The notes: generated by a model from the letters alone, not told the origin. Numbered from the stretch's first letter, positions 43,754 to 52,855 are shown. The stretch is DNA of 64,000 nt from Pontibacillus sp. HMF3514 (GCF_009858175.1 NZ_CP047393.1:2232001-2296000); one strand, 5' to 3'. Numbers and translations are program-made.

Positions 43754-43784
43754 CTAAAAAAAGCTGGTACCTACCAGCTTTAAT
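43754..43784 (-). terminator. Terminator of the GAF-STAS gene
   Basis: AAGCTGGT / ACCAGCTT; on the minus strand followed by seven T. It overlaps the last codons of the gene. Confidence 0.85.
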
Positions 43785-44646
43785 TACTCTCTTCTTTCTC
43801 TGCTAAATAAAATCCAATATACTCTAGTGCAGATTCTAGGTCAGGAACCTTTTTCGCATTTAACTCTTTAAATTGCATATTATTCACTTCATGTTTGGCA
43901 ATTTCAGGGGATATTCCTGTGATAATCGTTTCAATTCCCATAAGCTGAAGTGATTTCACAAGTGTAATGATTACAGGTGGAAAGTCATTATCTAAAATGA
44001 CTAAACCAGACATATCAATAATAAAGTAATCCATTTGATGTTTAGAACCATACTGAAGAACCGTATTTGTAATATCCGCAGCTCGATTTTCATCAATAAT
44101 ACCTTGGATAGATAAAACAGAAACCCCTTTGGTTATTGGAATTATAGGAACACTTAAGTAAGCCATATTATATTTCGTCTGATCAAGTTCAATAATATAT
44201 GAAAGTACCTCTGCCATAGACTTAAGATAATCTATATCCTCGTTACTAAAGTCTTTCTCCTCTTTATCCAATACACATAACGTACCAAACACATTCTCTT
44301 TTGCATCTGATAAAGTAACTCCCAAAAAGCCTCTCGTTCCTATATCGGATGTAACTTCTAGCTCCCTTGTTAGTTCATCCTTAGCTCCGTTTACGATACT
44401 TATGGCCTCATTTTCATTTTGTATAACTAAACGACAATATGTACCACTATATTCTAATGAGAACCCCTCTGGAACCATTTCTTCTTGTTGATTGAATGAA
44501 CTAAGAACCGTCATTGCAGTGTCGCCTCTTCTAGCGACATAAGCTGTATTTACATTTAATTGATTCGTAATCAGTTTAAACATTTTCTTAGAGGCGGTCT
44601 TTAATGATTGAAATTCTGATGATTCGATATTATATTTATTTGCCAT
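43780..44646 (-). CDS. GAF-STAS protein, stressosome (RsbR-like) paralogue
   Basis: Residues about 15-155 form a GAF sensor domain (TAYVARRGDTAMTVLSSFN, FLGVTLSDAKENVFGTLCVLD) and 160-280 a STAS domain (VPIIPITKGVSVLSIQGIID, MDYFIIDMSGLVILDND, GIETIITGISPEIAKHEV). The STAS half is closest to the RsbR group. The two Thr phosphorylated in RsbRA (VDT... and AQT...) are replaced by Asn (LDND) and His (AKHEV). It probably senses a ligand through GAF and joins stressosomes or a small regulatory circuit. Ribosome site AGAGGAGG; single gene. Confidence 0.85.
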   Translation of the reverse strand: MANKYNIESSEFQSLKTASKKMFKLITNQLNVNTAYVARRGDTAMTVLSSFNQQEEMVPEGFSLEYSGTYCRLVIQNENEAISIVNGAKDELTRELEVTSDIGTRGFLGVTLSDAKENVFGTLCVLDKEEKDFSNEDIDYLKSMAEVLSYIIELDQTKYNMAYLSVPIIPITKGVSVLSIQGIIDENRAADITNTVLQYGSKHQMDYFIIDMSGLVILDNDFPPVIITLVKSLQLMGIETIITGISPEIAKHEVNNMQFKELNAKKVPDLESALEYIGFYLAEKEESN

Positions 44647-44756
44647 GAATTCTTTACCTCCTCTAAATATCAGTAGATTAGTAACAATTATAGTACTTTA
44701 ATCTCGAGGTAAGCAAAGATTCAAGGTTATATCAGAATAATTCGTTGGACGTATAT

Positions 44757-45269
44757 TTATTTGATGTACCAAGATAAGGCTTCCTGCTCAATATCTTTCA
44801 CCAGTTGTTCCTTACCATCGATGTAAGCTTCCATATCATGAGGATATTGTTTTGCTAGTTTTTGTTTTAGCTCTCCATACTGTTGTGCAACATCCTCATG
44901 TGTACGTAAATAATCTCTGAAAGCCAAATGACGTTCCACATCTGGACTTCCTTCTTGAAAAACATGAATGTGGTGGCTTCGATCTTCTCCACCTTTACGA
45001 AAGTACCTTCTATTTTTGATCCCAAATTCCCCCATTGGTTCATAGCCAATATCCTTCATATCCTCATTATAGTTATCAATATTCCTTATGTTTTTAGCTA
45101 CTGGCATCAAATCAATAATTGGCTTGGCAGACAGCCTAGGCACAGAAGTGCTCCCAATATGATGGATTGCTACTAGCTCTTCACCGAAAATATGATGTAA
45201 TAAGTTCTTTTCTTCATTAAATTTATGAACCCAGTCCTCATTATAAGGTTCTACAATAACTCTTCTCAT
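44757..45269 (-). CDS. GrpB/UPF0157 family nucleotidyltransferase-like protein
   Basis: A 170-residue protein with the GrpB signature IHHIGSTSVPRLSAKPIIDLM near 36-56, GYEPMGEFGIKNRRYFRK, HIHVFQ and HLAFRDYLRTH. The fold is that of a minimal nucleotidyltransferase; a function in CoA-type metabolism has been suggested for the family but not settled. ATG at 45269 lies 7 nt behind AAAGGAG; the TTG directly before it is less likely. Confidence 0.87.
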   Translation of the reverse strand: MRRVIVEPYNEDWVHKFNEEKNLLHHIFGEELVAIHHIGSTSVPRLSAKPIIDLMPVAKNIRNIDNYNEDMKDIGYEPMGEFGIKNRRYFRKGGEDRSHHIHVFQEGSPDVERHLAFRDYLRTHEDVAQQYGELKQKLAKQYPHDMEAYIDGKEQLVKDIEQEALSWYIK

Positions 45270-45447
45270 CAAACTCTCCTTTATTTTTAGCTTTGATTAA
45301 CCATACAACCCCTACAATTATAAGTTTAAAGGGTTAAATTGATTTTGGAAACATTAACCACAAGTGTTTTCTTTAGTAGAAGGAAGAATAAAATTCCTTT
45401 ACACTCATCATCCTATGAATATAAACAAGACAGGAGGATGAACAACT

Positions 45448-46503
45448 GTGGATCTTTTGAAGGAACTAACAGAAGCGAATGGGGCTCCTGGTTATGAGGG
45501 AGCAATCCGTCAAATAATGGAGCGTGAAATTAAAAAGCACGATGGAAAAGTAGTTCATGACCATCTTGGGAGTATTTTTGGCGAGAAAAAAGGGTCTACA
45601 TCTGGACCAAGTGTTATGCTTGCCGGTCACATGGATGAAGTGGCTTTCATGGTACAAGAAGTAACCAAAGAAGGCTACTTACGTTTCACTCCATTAGGTG
45701 GATGGTGGAGTCAGGTGCTCCTTGCTCAACGCGTTTCAGTCGTTACAGAACATAAAACATTTACAGGAGTAGTTGGTTCAAAACCACCTCACGTATTAAA
45801 ACCTGTCGAAAAAAATCAAGTCTATCCGATTAAAGAGATGTTTATAGATGTTGGAGCTAGTAGTAATGATCAAATAAAAGAATGGGGCATTCGCGTTGGC
45901 GACCCAATTGTTCCCGTGTGTCCGTATGAAATTTTGCCTGATCATGACACAATTTTAGCAAAAGCTTTAGACAACCGCTTCGGATGTTATCTTGCATTAG
46001 AAGTGATGAGACAACTCCGAGATATTGATCATCCCAACACAGTGTATGCTGGAGCAACCGTTCAAGAAGAAGTTGGCTTAAGAGGTGCAGCAACGTCACC
46101 ATACGAAGTAAACCCCGATATTGCTATAGCACTTGATGTAGGTGTGGCACAAGATGGACCAGCTGGCAAAGGGCATCCGAGTTTGGGCGCAGGACCACTT
46201 GTAACATTTTTAGATGCAACAATGATTCCGAATACACGCTTACGTAATCTGGTTATCGATACAGCTGATAAAAACAATATTCCTTACCAAATCGATGTCA
46301 TGACAGGTGGCGGAACTGACGCTGGTAAGTTCCACTTATTTAAACAAGGCGTTCCATCAATCGTCATCGGAGTTCCTGCTCGATATATCCATAGTAATGT
46401 ATCCATGGTCAGTAAAAAAGACATTGAGAACTGTGCCAAGCTCGTAACGGAACTTCTGAAAAAACTTGATGAACAGCAACTTAAAAATATTATTGGGTAT
46501 TAA
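45448..46503 (+). CDS. ytoP: M42 family aminopeptidase (YtoP/FrvX-like)
   Basis: The 351-residue di-metal aminopeptidase has metal ligands in AGHMDEVAFMV near 65, KALDNRFGCY near 175, VQEEVGLRGA near 208 (catalytic Glu pair), ALDVGVAQD near 232, and C-terminal GGGTDAG and RYIHSNVSM with the last His. A PDZ-like insert lies between residues 75 and 160. It forms large tetrahedral complexes in other organisms and trims peptides. GTG start behind AGGAGGATG. Terminator follows. Confidence 0.9.
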   Translation: MDLLKELTEANGAPGYEGAIRQIMEREIKKHDGKVVHDHLGSIFGEKKGSTSGPSVMLAGHMDEVAFMVQEVTKEGYLRFTPLGGWWSQVLLAQRVSVVTEHKTFTGVVGSKPPHVLKPVEKNQVYPIKEMFIDVGASSNDQIKEWGIRVGDPIVPVCPYEILPDHDTILAKALDNRFGCYLALEVMRQLRDIDHPNTVYAGATVQEEVGLRGAATSPYEVNPDIAIALDVGVAQDGPAGKGHPSLGAGPLVTFLDATMIPNTRLRNLVIDTADKNNIPYQIDVMTGGGTDAGKFHLFKQGVPSIVIGVPARYIHSNVSMVSKKDIENCAKLVTELLKKLDEQQLKNIIGY

Positions 46504-46518
46504 TTCACCGCTTTTTAA

Positions 46519-46549
46519 AAAACAGAGCTTGAAAACCAAGCTCTGTTTT
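46519..46549. terminator. Bidirectional terminator of ytoP
   Basis: AAAACAGAGCTT / AAGCTCTGTTTT with a 7-nt loop. Confidence 0.92.
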
Positions 46550-46567
46550 CATACATTTATGTACAAA

Positions 46568-46915
46568 TTAACTCAAAGGTCCATAAACACTTACGCATTC
46601 ACCAGTATAAGCATCAACAATAACCGTTGGGTGTTTGCCGTTAATTTTAAGTGTTATTTCCCATTCTCTATGGTTGGTCATACTATTCCACAATCCGATT
46701 TTCTTCACTAAATGTGTCTTCGAAATATGTTCTGATGTTAAAGTATCAACTTCAATATTCATAGGCCTTATCCCCAAGTCCTCTGGTGGATCATTTAAGC
46801 ACTTCACAGCTTGAATTAATGCCCCACTTGTACTTAATACTGGCTTCTGGTGTTCATATAGAAAAACCATAACCACTATGATGAGAAGAACTACCCCTAC
46901 ATTCATCACTTTCAT
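46568..46915 (-). CDS. Hypothetical membrane-anchored protein (115 aa)
   Basis: One N-terminal helix (MNVGVVLLIIVVMVFLYEH), then an extracytoplasmic domain with LKINGKHPTVIVDAYTGECVSVYGP, which looks like a PepSY-type strand-turn. No firm family. It overlaps the upstream membrane gene by 4 nt (ATGA), so both act from one message. Ribosome site GAGGGAG. Confidence 0.7.
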   Translation of the reverse strand: MKVMNVGVVLLIIVVMVFLYEHQKPVLSTSGALIQAVKCLNDPPEDLGIRPMNIEVDTLTSEHISKTHLVKKIGLWNSMTNHREWEITLKINGKHPTVIVDAYTGECVSVYGPLS

Positions 46916-47172
46916 AAAAAGCTCCCTCTCAATATCAGAAATTCAACAAACACAATGGCGCCACATAAAAAGAAAAATGTGCCTAATCGAAACTCTGCTC
47001 CCCAATCTCTTTTTAATTCACCTTTAAAGAATGAGAACAGATCAGGCTGAAAATCAAACTTTACACACTCAAAAAAGTCATCCATATCCTCAAATAACAT
47101 CCGAAAAATTGAACGAAAGATATAATAATCTGCTACCACAAAACCTATAAGTAAGGCTAACCCTACAATCAT
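46912..47172 (-). CDS. Hypothetical membrane protein (86 aa)
   Basis: Two transmembrane helices (MIVGLALLIGFVVADYYIF and FFFLCGAIVFVEFLIL) enclose an acidic loop with LFEDMDDFFECVKFDFQPDLF. No domain recognised. Start behind GGGGGGATG. First gene of a two-gene unit with the membrane-anchored protein downstream. Confidence 0.68.
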   Translation of the reverse strand: MIVGLALLIGFVVADYYIFRSIFRMLFEDMDDFFECVKFDFQPDLFSFFKGELKRDWGAEFRLGTFFFLCGAIVFVEFLILRGSFL

Positions 47173-47269
47173 AAAACATCCCCCCCTTTTATTTTACTGG
47201 AGCTCCTTTAAAGCTCTCTTAAATATTTCTACGTATTAACACAATTTTCGTTTCAGAATAAAAAATATA

Positions 47270-48478
47270 TTAAGGTTGTAAGACATTTGCTATTCTTTTA
47301 TGAGTCACTGTTTTATTTATAGTCACAACAGCAAACAACAAAATGATGACAACTGGGATCATCATCGCCAAATATCCACGATTAGCCCCAAAATACTCGC
47401 TAATTAATCCTAATATCGGACTCCCTACTACCACTGATCCTTGATTGATCAACATGCGAAAACTTGCCATCCTTCCATGATAATTTGGCTCTGTTATCAT
47501 CTGCTGTAATGATTGCGTACTTACCCTTAATAGCGTGGTACCAAGACCTATAAAAAATATTCCTATAAAAGCAGATGTTACGTCCCTGGTAAAGGAAAAA
47601 ATACTTAACCCAACCATAATCAATAGTAAAGAATATACAGTTGCAAAGGATTTATATTTCTTTAACATCCAAGAGGCAAAAATCCCAGCTATGATTGCAG
47701 AAATTGAAAACGTACCTTCTAACAAACCAAATACTTTACTAGAAGTCTCCAAGTAACTGTTTGTGTAAACTGGAAGAAGGCCTGTATTGGAATGTACGGT
47801 TAACTGCCCTACAAAACCAATTATGATTAAATACAATACAATATTATTATTTTTTAAATAAGAATATCCATTTTTTAAATCAGTTAGGAAAGGTTGAGGT
47901 ACAGGAGTATCTTTTATATTCACATTTTCTACTTTAATTATGGATAAACTGATTATGGCTAGGCTGCTTAACATCACTATGATGAGGATGATTTCAGCAT
48001 CTGGTAAAATAGCCAATAATACTCCTGCTAAACTCGCTCCTGTTACCATTCCAAATTCAGATAGACTAGTCGAGATTCCGATAACTTTTGCATAGTCTTT
48101 CTTTGAAAACAAACCAACTACAAGCGCTTGTAAAGCTGGTCGATTCATTGAATGAACGGATCGTAAAATAAGATGAAACATAAATAATAACCAAACATGA
48201 AGCATATCCAATTCAGCAGTTATTGCAAATATTAAAAACACAGCTGTAGTTATACTGAGACCTATAAGTGCGATTCTCTTTCGATTTAGACGATCTACAA
48301 TGACACCAAAAATAAGGTTTAATATTAATCCTGGCAAAAAGCCAATCCCTATTAACATCCCAGAATAAAAAGCATTTCCTGAAAGTTCATATAACAACCA
48401 GCCCACCACAATCATATACATAGATCCACTCATAGAAGAAAATAGCATCATTAAACTGTAGAGAACTTTATTATTCAT
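47270..48478 (-). CDS. MFS transporter
   Basis: A 402-residue protein with 12 transmembrane helices and the family loop motif GVIVDRLNRKRIALIG near 65. The C-terminal half has FIGLGTTLLRVSTQSLQQM. It is of the drug/antiporter-like MFS_3 (EntS/MacrolideEfflux) group; a cargo cannot be assigned. The start at 48478 follows AAGGAGG by 7 nt; the ORF extends 44 codons upstream without support. It is divergent from a LysR-type regulator gene that probably controls it. Confidence 0.87.
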   Translation of the reverse strand: MNNKVLYSLMMLFSSMSGSMYMIVVGWLLYELSGNAFYSGMLIGIGFLPGLILNLIFGVIVDRLNRKRIALIGLSITTAVFLIFAITAELDMLHVWLLFMFHLILRSVHSMNRPALQALVVGLFSKKDYAKVIGISTSLSEFGMVTGASLAGVLLAILPDAEIILIIVMLSSLAIISLSIIKVENVNIKDTPVPQPFLTDLKNGYSYLKNNNIVLYLIIIGFVGQLTVHSNTGLLPVYTNSYLETSSKVFGLLEGTFSISAIIAGIFASWMLKKYKSFATVYSLLLIMVGLSIFSFTRDVTSAFIGIFFIGLGTTLLRVSTQSLQQMITEPNYHGRMASFRMLINQGSVVVGSPILGLISEYFGANRGYLAMMIPVVIILLFAVVTINKTVTHKRIANVLQP

Positions 48479-48559
48479 TTCATCTCCTCCTTTCCCTTTC
48501 CAATAAAAGTATATATAATAAAAATCAATAAGGATAATACATATTTTGAATTCAATTTG

Positions 48560-48574
48560 ATAAGTAAAACTTAT
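48560..48574. promoter_or_regulatory. Candidate LysR-type operator
   Basis: ATAAG-TAAAA-CTTAT is a perfect inverted repeat that fits the T-N11-A LysR box. It lies in the 114-bp divergent region, 19 nt before the lysR start; a palindrome TTGAATTCAA is adjacent at 48547. Confidence 0.45.
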
Positions 48575-48592
48575 ATTCTGGAGGTGATGTTT

Positions 48593-49444
48593 ATGAGAGT
48601 AGAAGATCAAAAAATTTTAGTTGCACTGAAGGAAGCAGGAACAATAAGAGGTGCTGCAAAGGAGTTACTAATCTCACAACCAGCTTTGAGTCAACGCTTA
48701 AAGCATATCGAGGATCATTGGGGACAAAAAATTTTTATAAGATCACATAAACGCTTAGCTTTAACACCAGCAGGAGAACAAATAGTTGAATTTGCTAACA
48801 GAGTAATAAGTGAAGAAAGAAAAGTTCGAGATGAAGTATCGATTCATTCAGGAGGTATTGGAGGAACCCTATCACTTGGTGTATCTTCTGTCATTGGTCA
48901 ATACGTATTACCTAAAATGTTAGAAACGTACATAAATCAACATCCTTATGTAAAAATCGATCTTGAGACAGGATTAAGTGAAGGGTTTAGACAGGCTCCT
49001 GATCATTTTCATATTTGTATCATACGCGGAGAGCCTATCAAACAAGAACACTGCCAGGAATTATTCTCTGATAAGCTATATTTAGTCGAAAAGAAAGAAT
49101 CTAATAAAAATACAAGAGATAAACCTTTAATTGAGTTTCAAGCAGATTCATCTTATGGCTCAACTGTTAATGAGTGGTTTTTACAGAACTCGAATATCTC
49201 TTACTCTCAAAAGATCAAAGTGGATCAAATTGAAACATGTAAACAACTCATGTCCAAAGGGATTGGAATGGCTGTATTACCTGAAATAGCTATTCAGGAC
49301 CTGAATGATCAAGAATATTTGATTCACCCATTACATTTAAAAGGGAAAGCTATTACGCGAAAAACGTGGATCTGTACCTCTGATACAGCTCGACAATTGC
49401 CACAAGTTCAAGCATTTTTCCAAGTTCTCAAATTAGGCATATAA
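48593..49444 (+). CDS. LysR-family transcriptional regulator
   Basis: The 283-residue protein has the LysR helix-turn-helix (KEAGTIRGAAKELLISQPALSQRLKHIEDHWG near 12-45) and a periplasmic-binding-like effector domain from about 88. The start at 48593 follows GGAGGTG by 6 nt. It is divergent from the MFS transporter gene, the classic arrangement in which it would activate the transporter and repress itself. Effector unknown. Confidence 0.9.
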   Translation: MRVEDQKILVALKEAGTIRGAAKELLISQPALSQRLKHIEDHWGQKIFIRSHKRLALTPAGEQIVEFANRVISEERKVRDEVSIHSGGIGGTLSLGVSSVIGQYVLPKMLETYINQHPYVKIDLETGLSEGFRQAPDHFHICIIRGEPIKQEHCQELFSDKLYLVEKKESNKNTRDKPLIEFQADSSYGSTVNEWFLQNSNISYSQKIKVDQIETCKQLMSKGIGMAVLPEIAIQDLNDQEYLIHPLHLKGKAITRKTWICTSDTARQLPQVQAFFQVLKLGI

Positions 49445-49489
49445 AACCCTCAACCTAATAAGGAGATATCATTTTAGATTGAGGGTTTT
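49443..49489 (+). terminator. Terminator of the lysR gene
   Basis: AAAACCCTCAA / TTGAGGGTTTT with a long loop; overlaps the stop codon. Confidence 0.85.
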
Positions 49490-49555
49490 ACTTTGATGCA
49501 ATTTTTAATTCATTTTAGATCATTGATGTTTTCCCTTATAAGACTTCTATATGAA

Positions 49556-49924
49556 TCAACCTATAACTCTTTCTAGCTTGGATTTACCGTTAAACACATA
49601 AACAGGTACATCTCCTACTACACTCGTTCCTTTTTCACTCATATTCAAAGCCACACCTTCAGATAAAGCAACAACTGGAGCATTATTCTTCATAACATAC
49701 TCTTGTATAGATGCATCATCATCTTCGTTATAGTGGCAACAAAACGAGTAAGGTTGAACCATGTCCATTCCATTTAATCCATCATCTAAGTCACCTTCAA
49801 GATGAACGACCTTTTGACCAAATATCATCGCTCCAGCGCTTTGCCCATACACCTTACCCCCTTCGTCTATATATTGTTTTAGGACTTTATCGAACCCTGT
49901 TTGATTAAAAGTATTTAATAATTG
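49556..49924 (-). pseudogene. C-terminal remnant of an S51 (peptidase E-like) protein
   Basis: The frame starts directly after a TGA with QLLNTFNQTGFDKVLKQYID, then GGKVYGQSAGAMIFG, which is the nucleophile-Ser elbow of peptidase E, and ends KSKLERVIG. Family members have about 90 further residues before this point, including a glycine-rich strand; these are missing. The remnant abuts, in the same frame, the end of a VOC-type gene, so a deletion has joined the two. No ribosome site precedes it. Confidence 0.75.
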
Positions 49925-50134
49925 TCACTCTTCGTTTTGAACAAATCCTAGTTCGTTGCCATCTATATCAAGAATCGTAAACTTTCTACTCCCATAAGCT
50001 GTATCACTTTTAGTCTCTTCAAATACTTCAATACATCTTGAACGTTGTCCTTCATATATTCCAAAATATGGACCGAATTTAAAATAGCCCCCATAATTAG
50101 ATCGATTTAAACGAAAGGTAATACAAAAGCCCAA
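49925..50134 (-). pseudogene. C-terminal remnant of a VOC/glyoxalase-type gene
   Basis: About 70 codons end in SRKFTILDIDGNELGFVQNEE, the typical last strand of glyoxalase/bleomycin-resistance-like proteins; YFKFGPYFGIYEG fits the preceding strands. The frame is closed by a stop about 45 nt upstream of its first TTG, with no ribosome site and no N-terminal half. Its stop codon is immediately followed by the S51 remnant. Confidence 0.6.
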
Positions 50135-50210
50135 CTGAGTTTGATTATTGATAAAAATAGTTTGAAAAAGGGTATAGATTTATACAAATCTTTATAAAGG
50201 GTGAGAAAAA

Positions 50211-51116
50211 ATGCTTAAACGGTTCACTTTTATTTTGCTTTCTTTACTAATGATCTTTGGATTTATTGGGAATCAACTAACCTTCGCCTCAACAAATGAC
50301 GGAGAAGGAATAAATGAAAAACTTGGGGTACCTATTGTTGTGTACGGTGACACGCTTTCAGATGCCCAGGAAAAAGAAGTTCGAAACCTATTAGAGGTAC
50401 AAAACCAAGAGAACATTGATGAATACCGAGTAAATGGTAAGGATATTGCAAACTATATCGATGGAAATCCTAATTCTCGCATGTATTCATCAGTAAAAAT
50501 TACTCCTAAAGAAAAAGGATCCGGCTTAGAAGTTAACCTTGTTACCCCAGACAACATCACTCAAGTTACAAAAGAAATGTATAAGAATGCATTGCTTACT
50601 GCAGGTGTCCAGAATGCAACAGTAGATGTCGCCTCTCCTGTAAAGGTATCAGGACATTCAGCATTAACTGGAATCTACAAAGCTTACGATGAAAAAGGGG
50701 CTAAACTAGATCAAGAAAGAATGAAAGTGGCTAATGAAGAATTAGATGTAGCTACAAAGCTAGCTGAAGATGCTGGGATTAACCAAGAACAGGTTAGCGA
50801 ACTCATATCAGCAATTAAAAAGGAAATTGCCAAGCAAAACCCCGCTTCTAAAGAGGAAGTTGAACAAATTGTTAATGAGCAATTGAAATCCTTAAATATT
50901 GAATTAAGTGCTGAGGATCGTCAGTTGTTAACAAATTTATTCAATAAAATTCGTTCCTTAAATATTAATTTTAATGAAGTTCAAAAGCAGCTCGATGAGA
51001 TCACTTCAAGCGTAAAAGATCTTATTAATGACAAGGGCTTCTGGAACAGTGTGGCAAACTTTTTTAATAGTATAATGAATGCTGTAGCTAACCTCATTAA
51101 CAGTCTATTAAGTTAA
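50211..51116 (+). CDS. ypuA: DUF1002 (YpuA-like) secreted protein
   Basis: A 301-residue secreted protein with a signal peptide (to FAS near 27) and the DUF1002 domain: PIVVYGDTLSDAQEKEVRNLL, SSVKITPKEKGSGLEVNLVTPDNIT, and HSALTGIYKAYDEKGAKLD. The C-terminal 100 residues are helical (VQKQLDEITSSVKDLI) and end in a hydrophobic segment. It matches B. subtilis YpuA, a cell-surface protein of unknown function. Ribosome site AAAGGGTGAG. Confidence 0.85.
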   Translation: MLKRFTFILLSLLMIFGFIGNQLTFASTNDGEGINEKLGVPIVVYGDTLSDAQEKEVRNLLEVQNQENIDEYRVNGKDIANYIDGNPNSRMYSSVKITPKEKGSGLEVNLVTPDNITQVTKEMYKNALLTAGVQNATVDVASPVKVSGHSALTGIYKAYDEKGAKLDQERMKVANEELDVATKLAEDAGINQEQVSELISAIKKEIAKQNPASKEEVEQIVNEQLKSLNIELSAEDRQLLTNLFNKIRSLNINFNEVQKQLDEITSSVKDLINDKGFWNSVANFFNSIMNAVANLINSLLS

Positions 51117-51147
51117 TTATGGTGCAAGTAAGACATTCAAAAGCTAT

Positions 51148-51188
51148 AACGCATGTGATTTTTATAATGAAAATCACATGCGTTTTTT
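51148..51188 (+). terminator. Terminator of ypuA
   Basis: AACGCATGTGATTTT / AAATCACATGCGTT stem followed by TTTTTT. Confidence 0.93.
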
Positions 51189-51281
51189 AAAAGGTTAAAG
51201 CTTATTTTTTGTAAATAAAAATACAGCAGAATAAGCATATTGAATAAAGCGTTGCATGTTTTGCAGTTCTCTTTCATTTTG

Positions 51282-51325
51282 TTTATTCCACTAAAGAGCC
51301 CTTTAACGGAAGACTTGAAAATGAG
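51282..51325. repeat. Diverged copy of the array spacer element
   Basis: TTTATTCCACTAAAGAGCCC followed by TTTAACGGAAGACTTGAAAA aligns with the hairpin-GCGCCC-CTTGAATTC modules further right (e.g. 56118-56165). It suggests the array once extended leftwards past dus. Confidence 0.4.
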
Positions 51326-51490
51326 GCTCTCCTTCAAAACAAGACGGTATGTTCACTTGCACATTTCTCTTAATAGTATTAAAGTATATACTGGTTGAAA
51401 TCCAGTCTAACTAGTCATGGATAAGAAACAAACAATTTACTTTTTAATTTTGAAAATATATTTCACATAAGGAAAGGGTTCAGATATATT

Positions 51491-52489
51491 ATGAAAGATA
51501 ATTTTTGGCATGAGTTGCCGCGGCCGTTTTTTGTTCTGGCACCGATGGAAGCCGTGACGGATGTCGTTTTTCGTCATGTTGTGAGTGAAGCTGCGAGACC
51601 TGACGTGTTCTTTACAGAGTTTACGAATACGGAAAGCTACTGTCATCCGAAAGGAAAAGATAGCGTAAGGGGGCGTTTGACGTTCACGGAAGATGAACAG
51701 CCTATCGTCGCCCACATTTGGGGAGATAAGCCGGAATATTTCCGACAAATGAGTATTGGTATGGCTGAAATGGGTTATCGCGGAGTGGATATCAATATGG
51801 GTTGTCCTGCGCCAAATGTTGCAACGAAAGGGAAAGGTTGTGGCCTGATCCGTCGTCCGGATGTTGCAGCGGAAATCATCCAAGCAGCCAAAGCAGGAGG
51901 ACTGCCCGTAAGTGTGAAGACTCGTCTCGGTTATACAGAAGTCGAGGAATGGCACGACTGGTTGAAACACCTCCTAGAACAGGATATTACCAACCTTTCT
52001 ATCCACCTCCGTACAAAAAAAGAAATGAGTAATGTCGATGCTCACTGGGAGCTGATTCCGGAGATCAAGAAACTTCGTGATGAGGTAGCGCCTGATACGC
52101 TTCTGACCATCAACGGAGACATCCCTGACCGTCAAAAGGGACTTGAACTAGTAGAAAAATACGGAGTGGATGGAGTGATGATCGGGCGAGGAGTTTTCCA
52201 TAACCCGTTCTGCTTCGAAACAGAAAAGAAAGAGCATACGAGCGAAGAACTCCTTGACCTTCTGCGACTACAATTAGATCTTCATGATAAGTATTCTGAA
52301 GAGTTGGAGCCGCGACTATTTAAACCGCTTCGCCGCTTCTTTAAGATTTACGTCCGTGGATTCCGGGGAGCGAGTGAGTTGAGAAATCAATTAATGAGCA
52401 CAGAATCCACCGATGAAGTCCGTGCTCTGCTTGATGAGTTTACAGAGGAAGATGGAGTGAAAGAAGAAGAAGGTTTTTCTGTTTCTTAA
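51491..52489 (+). CDS. dus: tRNA-dihydrouridine synthase
   Basis: The 332-residue FMN-dependent enzyme has [18 protein letters not shown] at the start, [21 protein letters not shown] near 97 with the Dus cysteine, SVKTRLGY near 140, LSIHLRTK near 172 and [12 protein letters not shown] near 228. It reduces uridines in tRNA D-loops. The third codon positions are visibly richer in G and C than in every neighbour (for instance CCG CGG CCG near the start), which suggests horizontal acquisition. Ribosome site AAGGAAAGGG. Confidence 0.9.
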   Translation: MKDNFWHELPRPFFVLAPMEAVTDVVFRHVVSEAARPDVFFTEFTNTESYCHPKGKDSVRGRLTFTEDEQPIVAHIWGDKPEYFRQMSIGMAEMGYRGVDINMGCPAPNVATKGKGCGLIRRPDVAAEIIQAAKAGGLPVSVKTRLGYTEVEEWHDWLKHLLEQDITNLSIHLRTKKEMSNVDAHWELIPEIKKLRDEVAPDTLLTINGDIPDRQKGLELVEKYGVDGVMIGRGVFHNPFCFETEKKEHTSEELLDLLRLQLDLHDKYSEELEPRLFKPLRRFFKIYVRGFRGASELRNQLMSTESTDEVRALLDEFTEEDGVKEEEGFSVS

Positions 52490-52532
52490 CTAGCCCGTTT
52501 CGTTTGAATCGAATCATTCTTAGATATTTAAA

Positions 52533-52568
52533 GGAGAGGAAAGCCGATTGGGCTTTTCTCTCTTTTTT
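52533..52568 (+). terminator. Terminator of dus
   Basis: GAGAGGAAAGCC / GGGCTTTTCTCTC around a short loop, followed by TTTTTT. Confidence 0.9.
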
Positions 52569-52590
52569 ATATACAACTATGAAGCACATA

Positions 52591-52620
52591 CACCTTTATT
52601 CTAGGTTTGCGCCCTTAATG
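52591..52620. repeat. Array spacer fragment: hairpin plus GCGCCC
   Basis: ACCTTTATTCTAGGT hairpin followed by TTGCGCCC; same layout as the hairpin-GCGCCC module at 55243 and 56118. Confidence 0.5.
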
Positions 52621-52720
52621 GAATAAAACCTATTTTAATGTGATAATATAAACACTAGTAAAGCAATTAAAAAATAGCCTGAAAACAGCATTATCCCTCC
52701 TTAATATGTGTACTCTTGTA

Positions 52721-52855
52721 ATTAACCTGCAAGTTAGCTTAAGTATATTTCTTTTCATTGCGACTCTCATTTTAACATAAATATCCAACTTTATTATTCA
52801 ACAAATCTAAACTAAACAAAAATAATGCACATTCCTTGTTCCAGAAATGCGCTCG
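52721..52855. repeat. Array spacer A: GTTAG site, promoter-like block, hairpin
   Basis: GTTAGCTTAAGTATATTTC at 52733; TTTTAACATAAATATCCAAC at 52770-52789; TTCCTTGTTCCAGAAATGCGC at about 52832. Each piece has close relatives in spacers B-E. It precedes (in plus coordinates) the stop of the gene at 52876. Confidence 0.65.

Noticed and set aside
47270-48610. Longer start for the MFS transporter (446 aa)
   Set aside because: The additional 44 residues are not hydrophobic-signal-like, overlap the divergent lysR start, and AAGGAGG fits 48478.
51437-51970. 177-codon minus-strand ORF opposite dus
   Set aside because: Shadow of dus: the plus strand has all Dus motifs, a ribosome site and a terminator.
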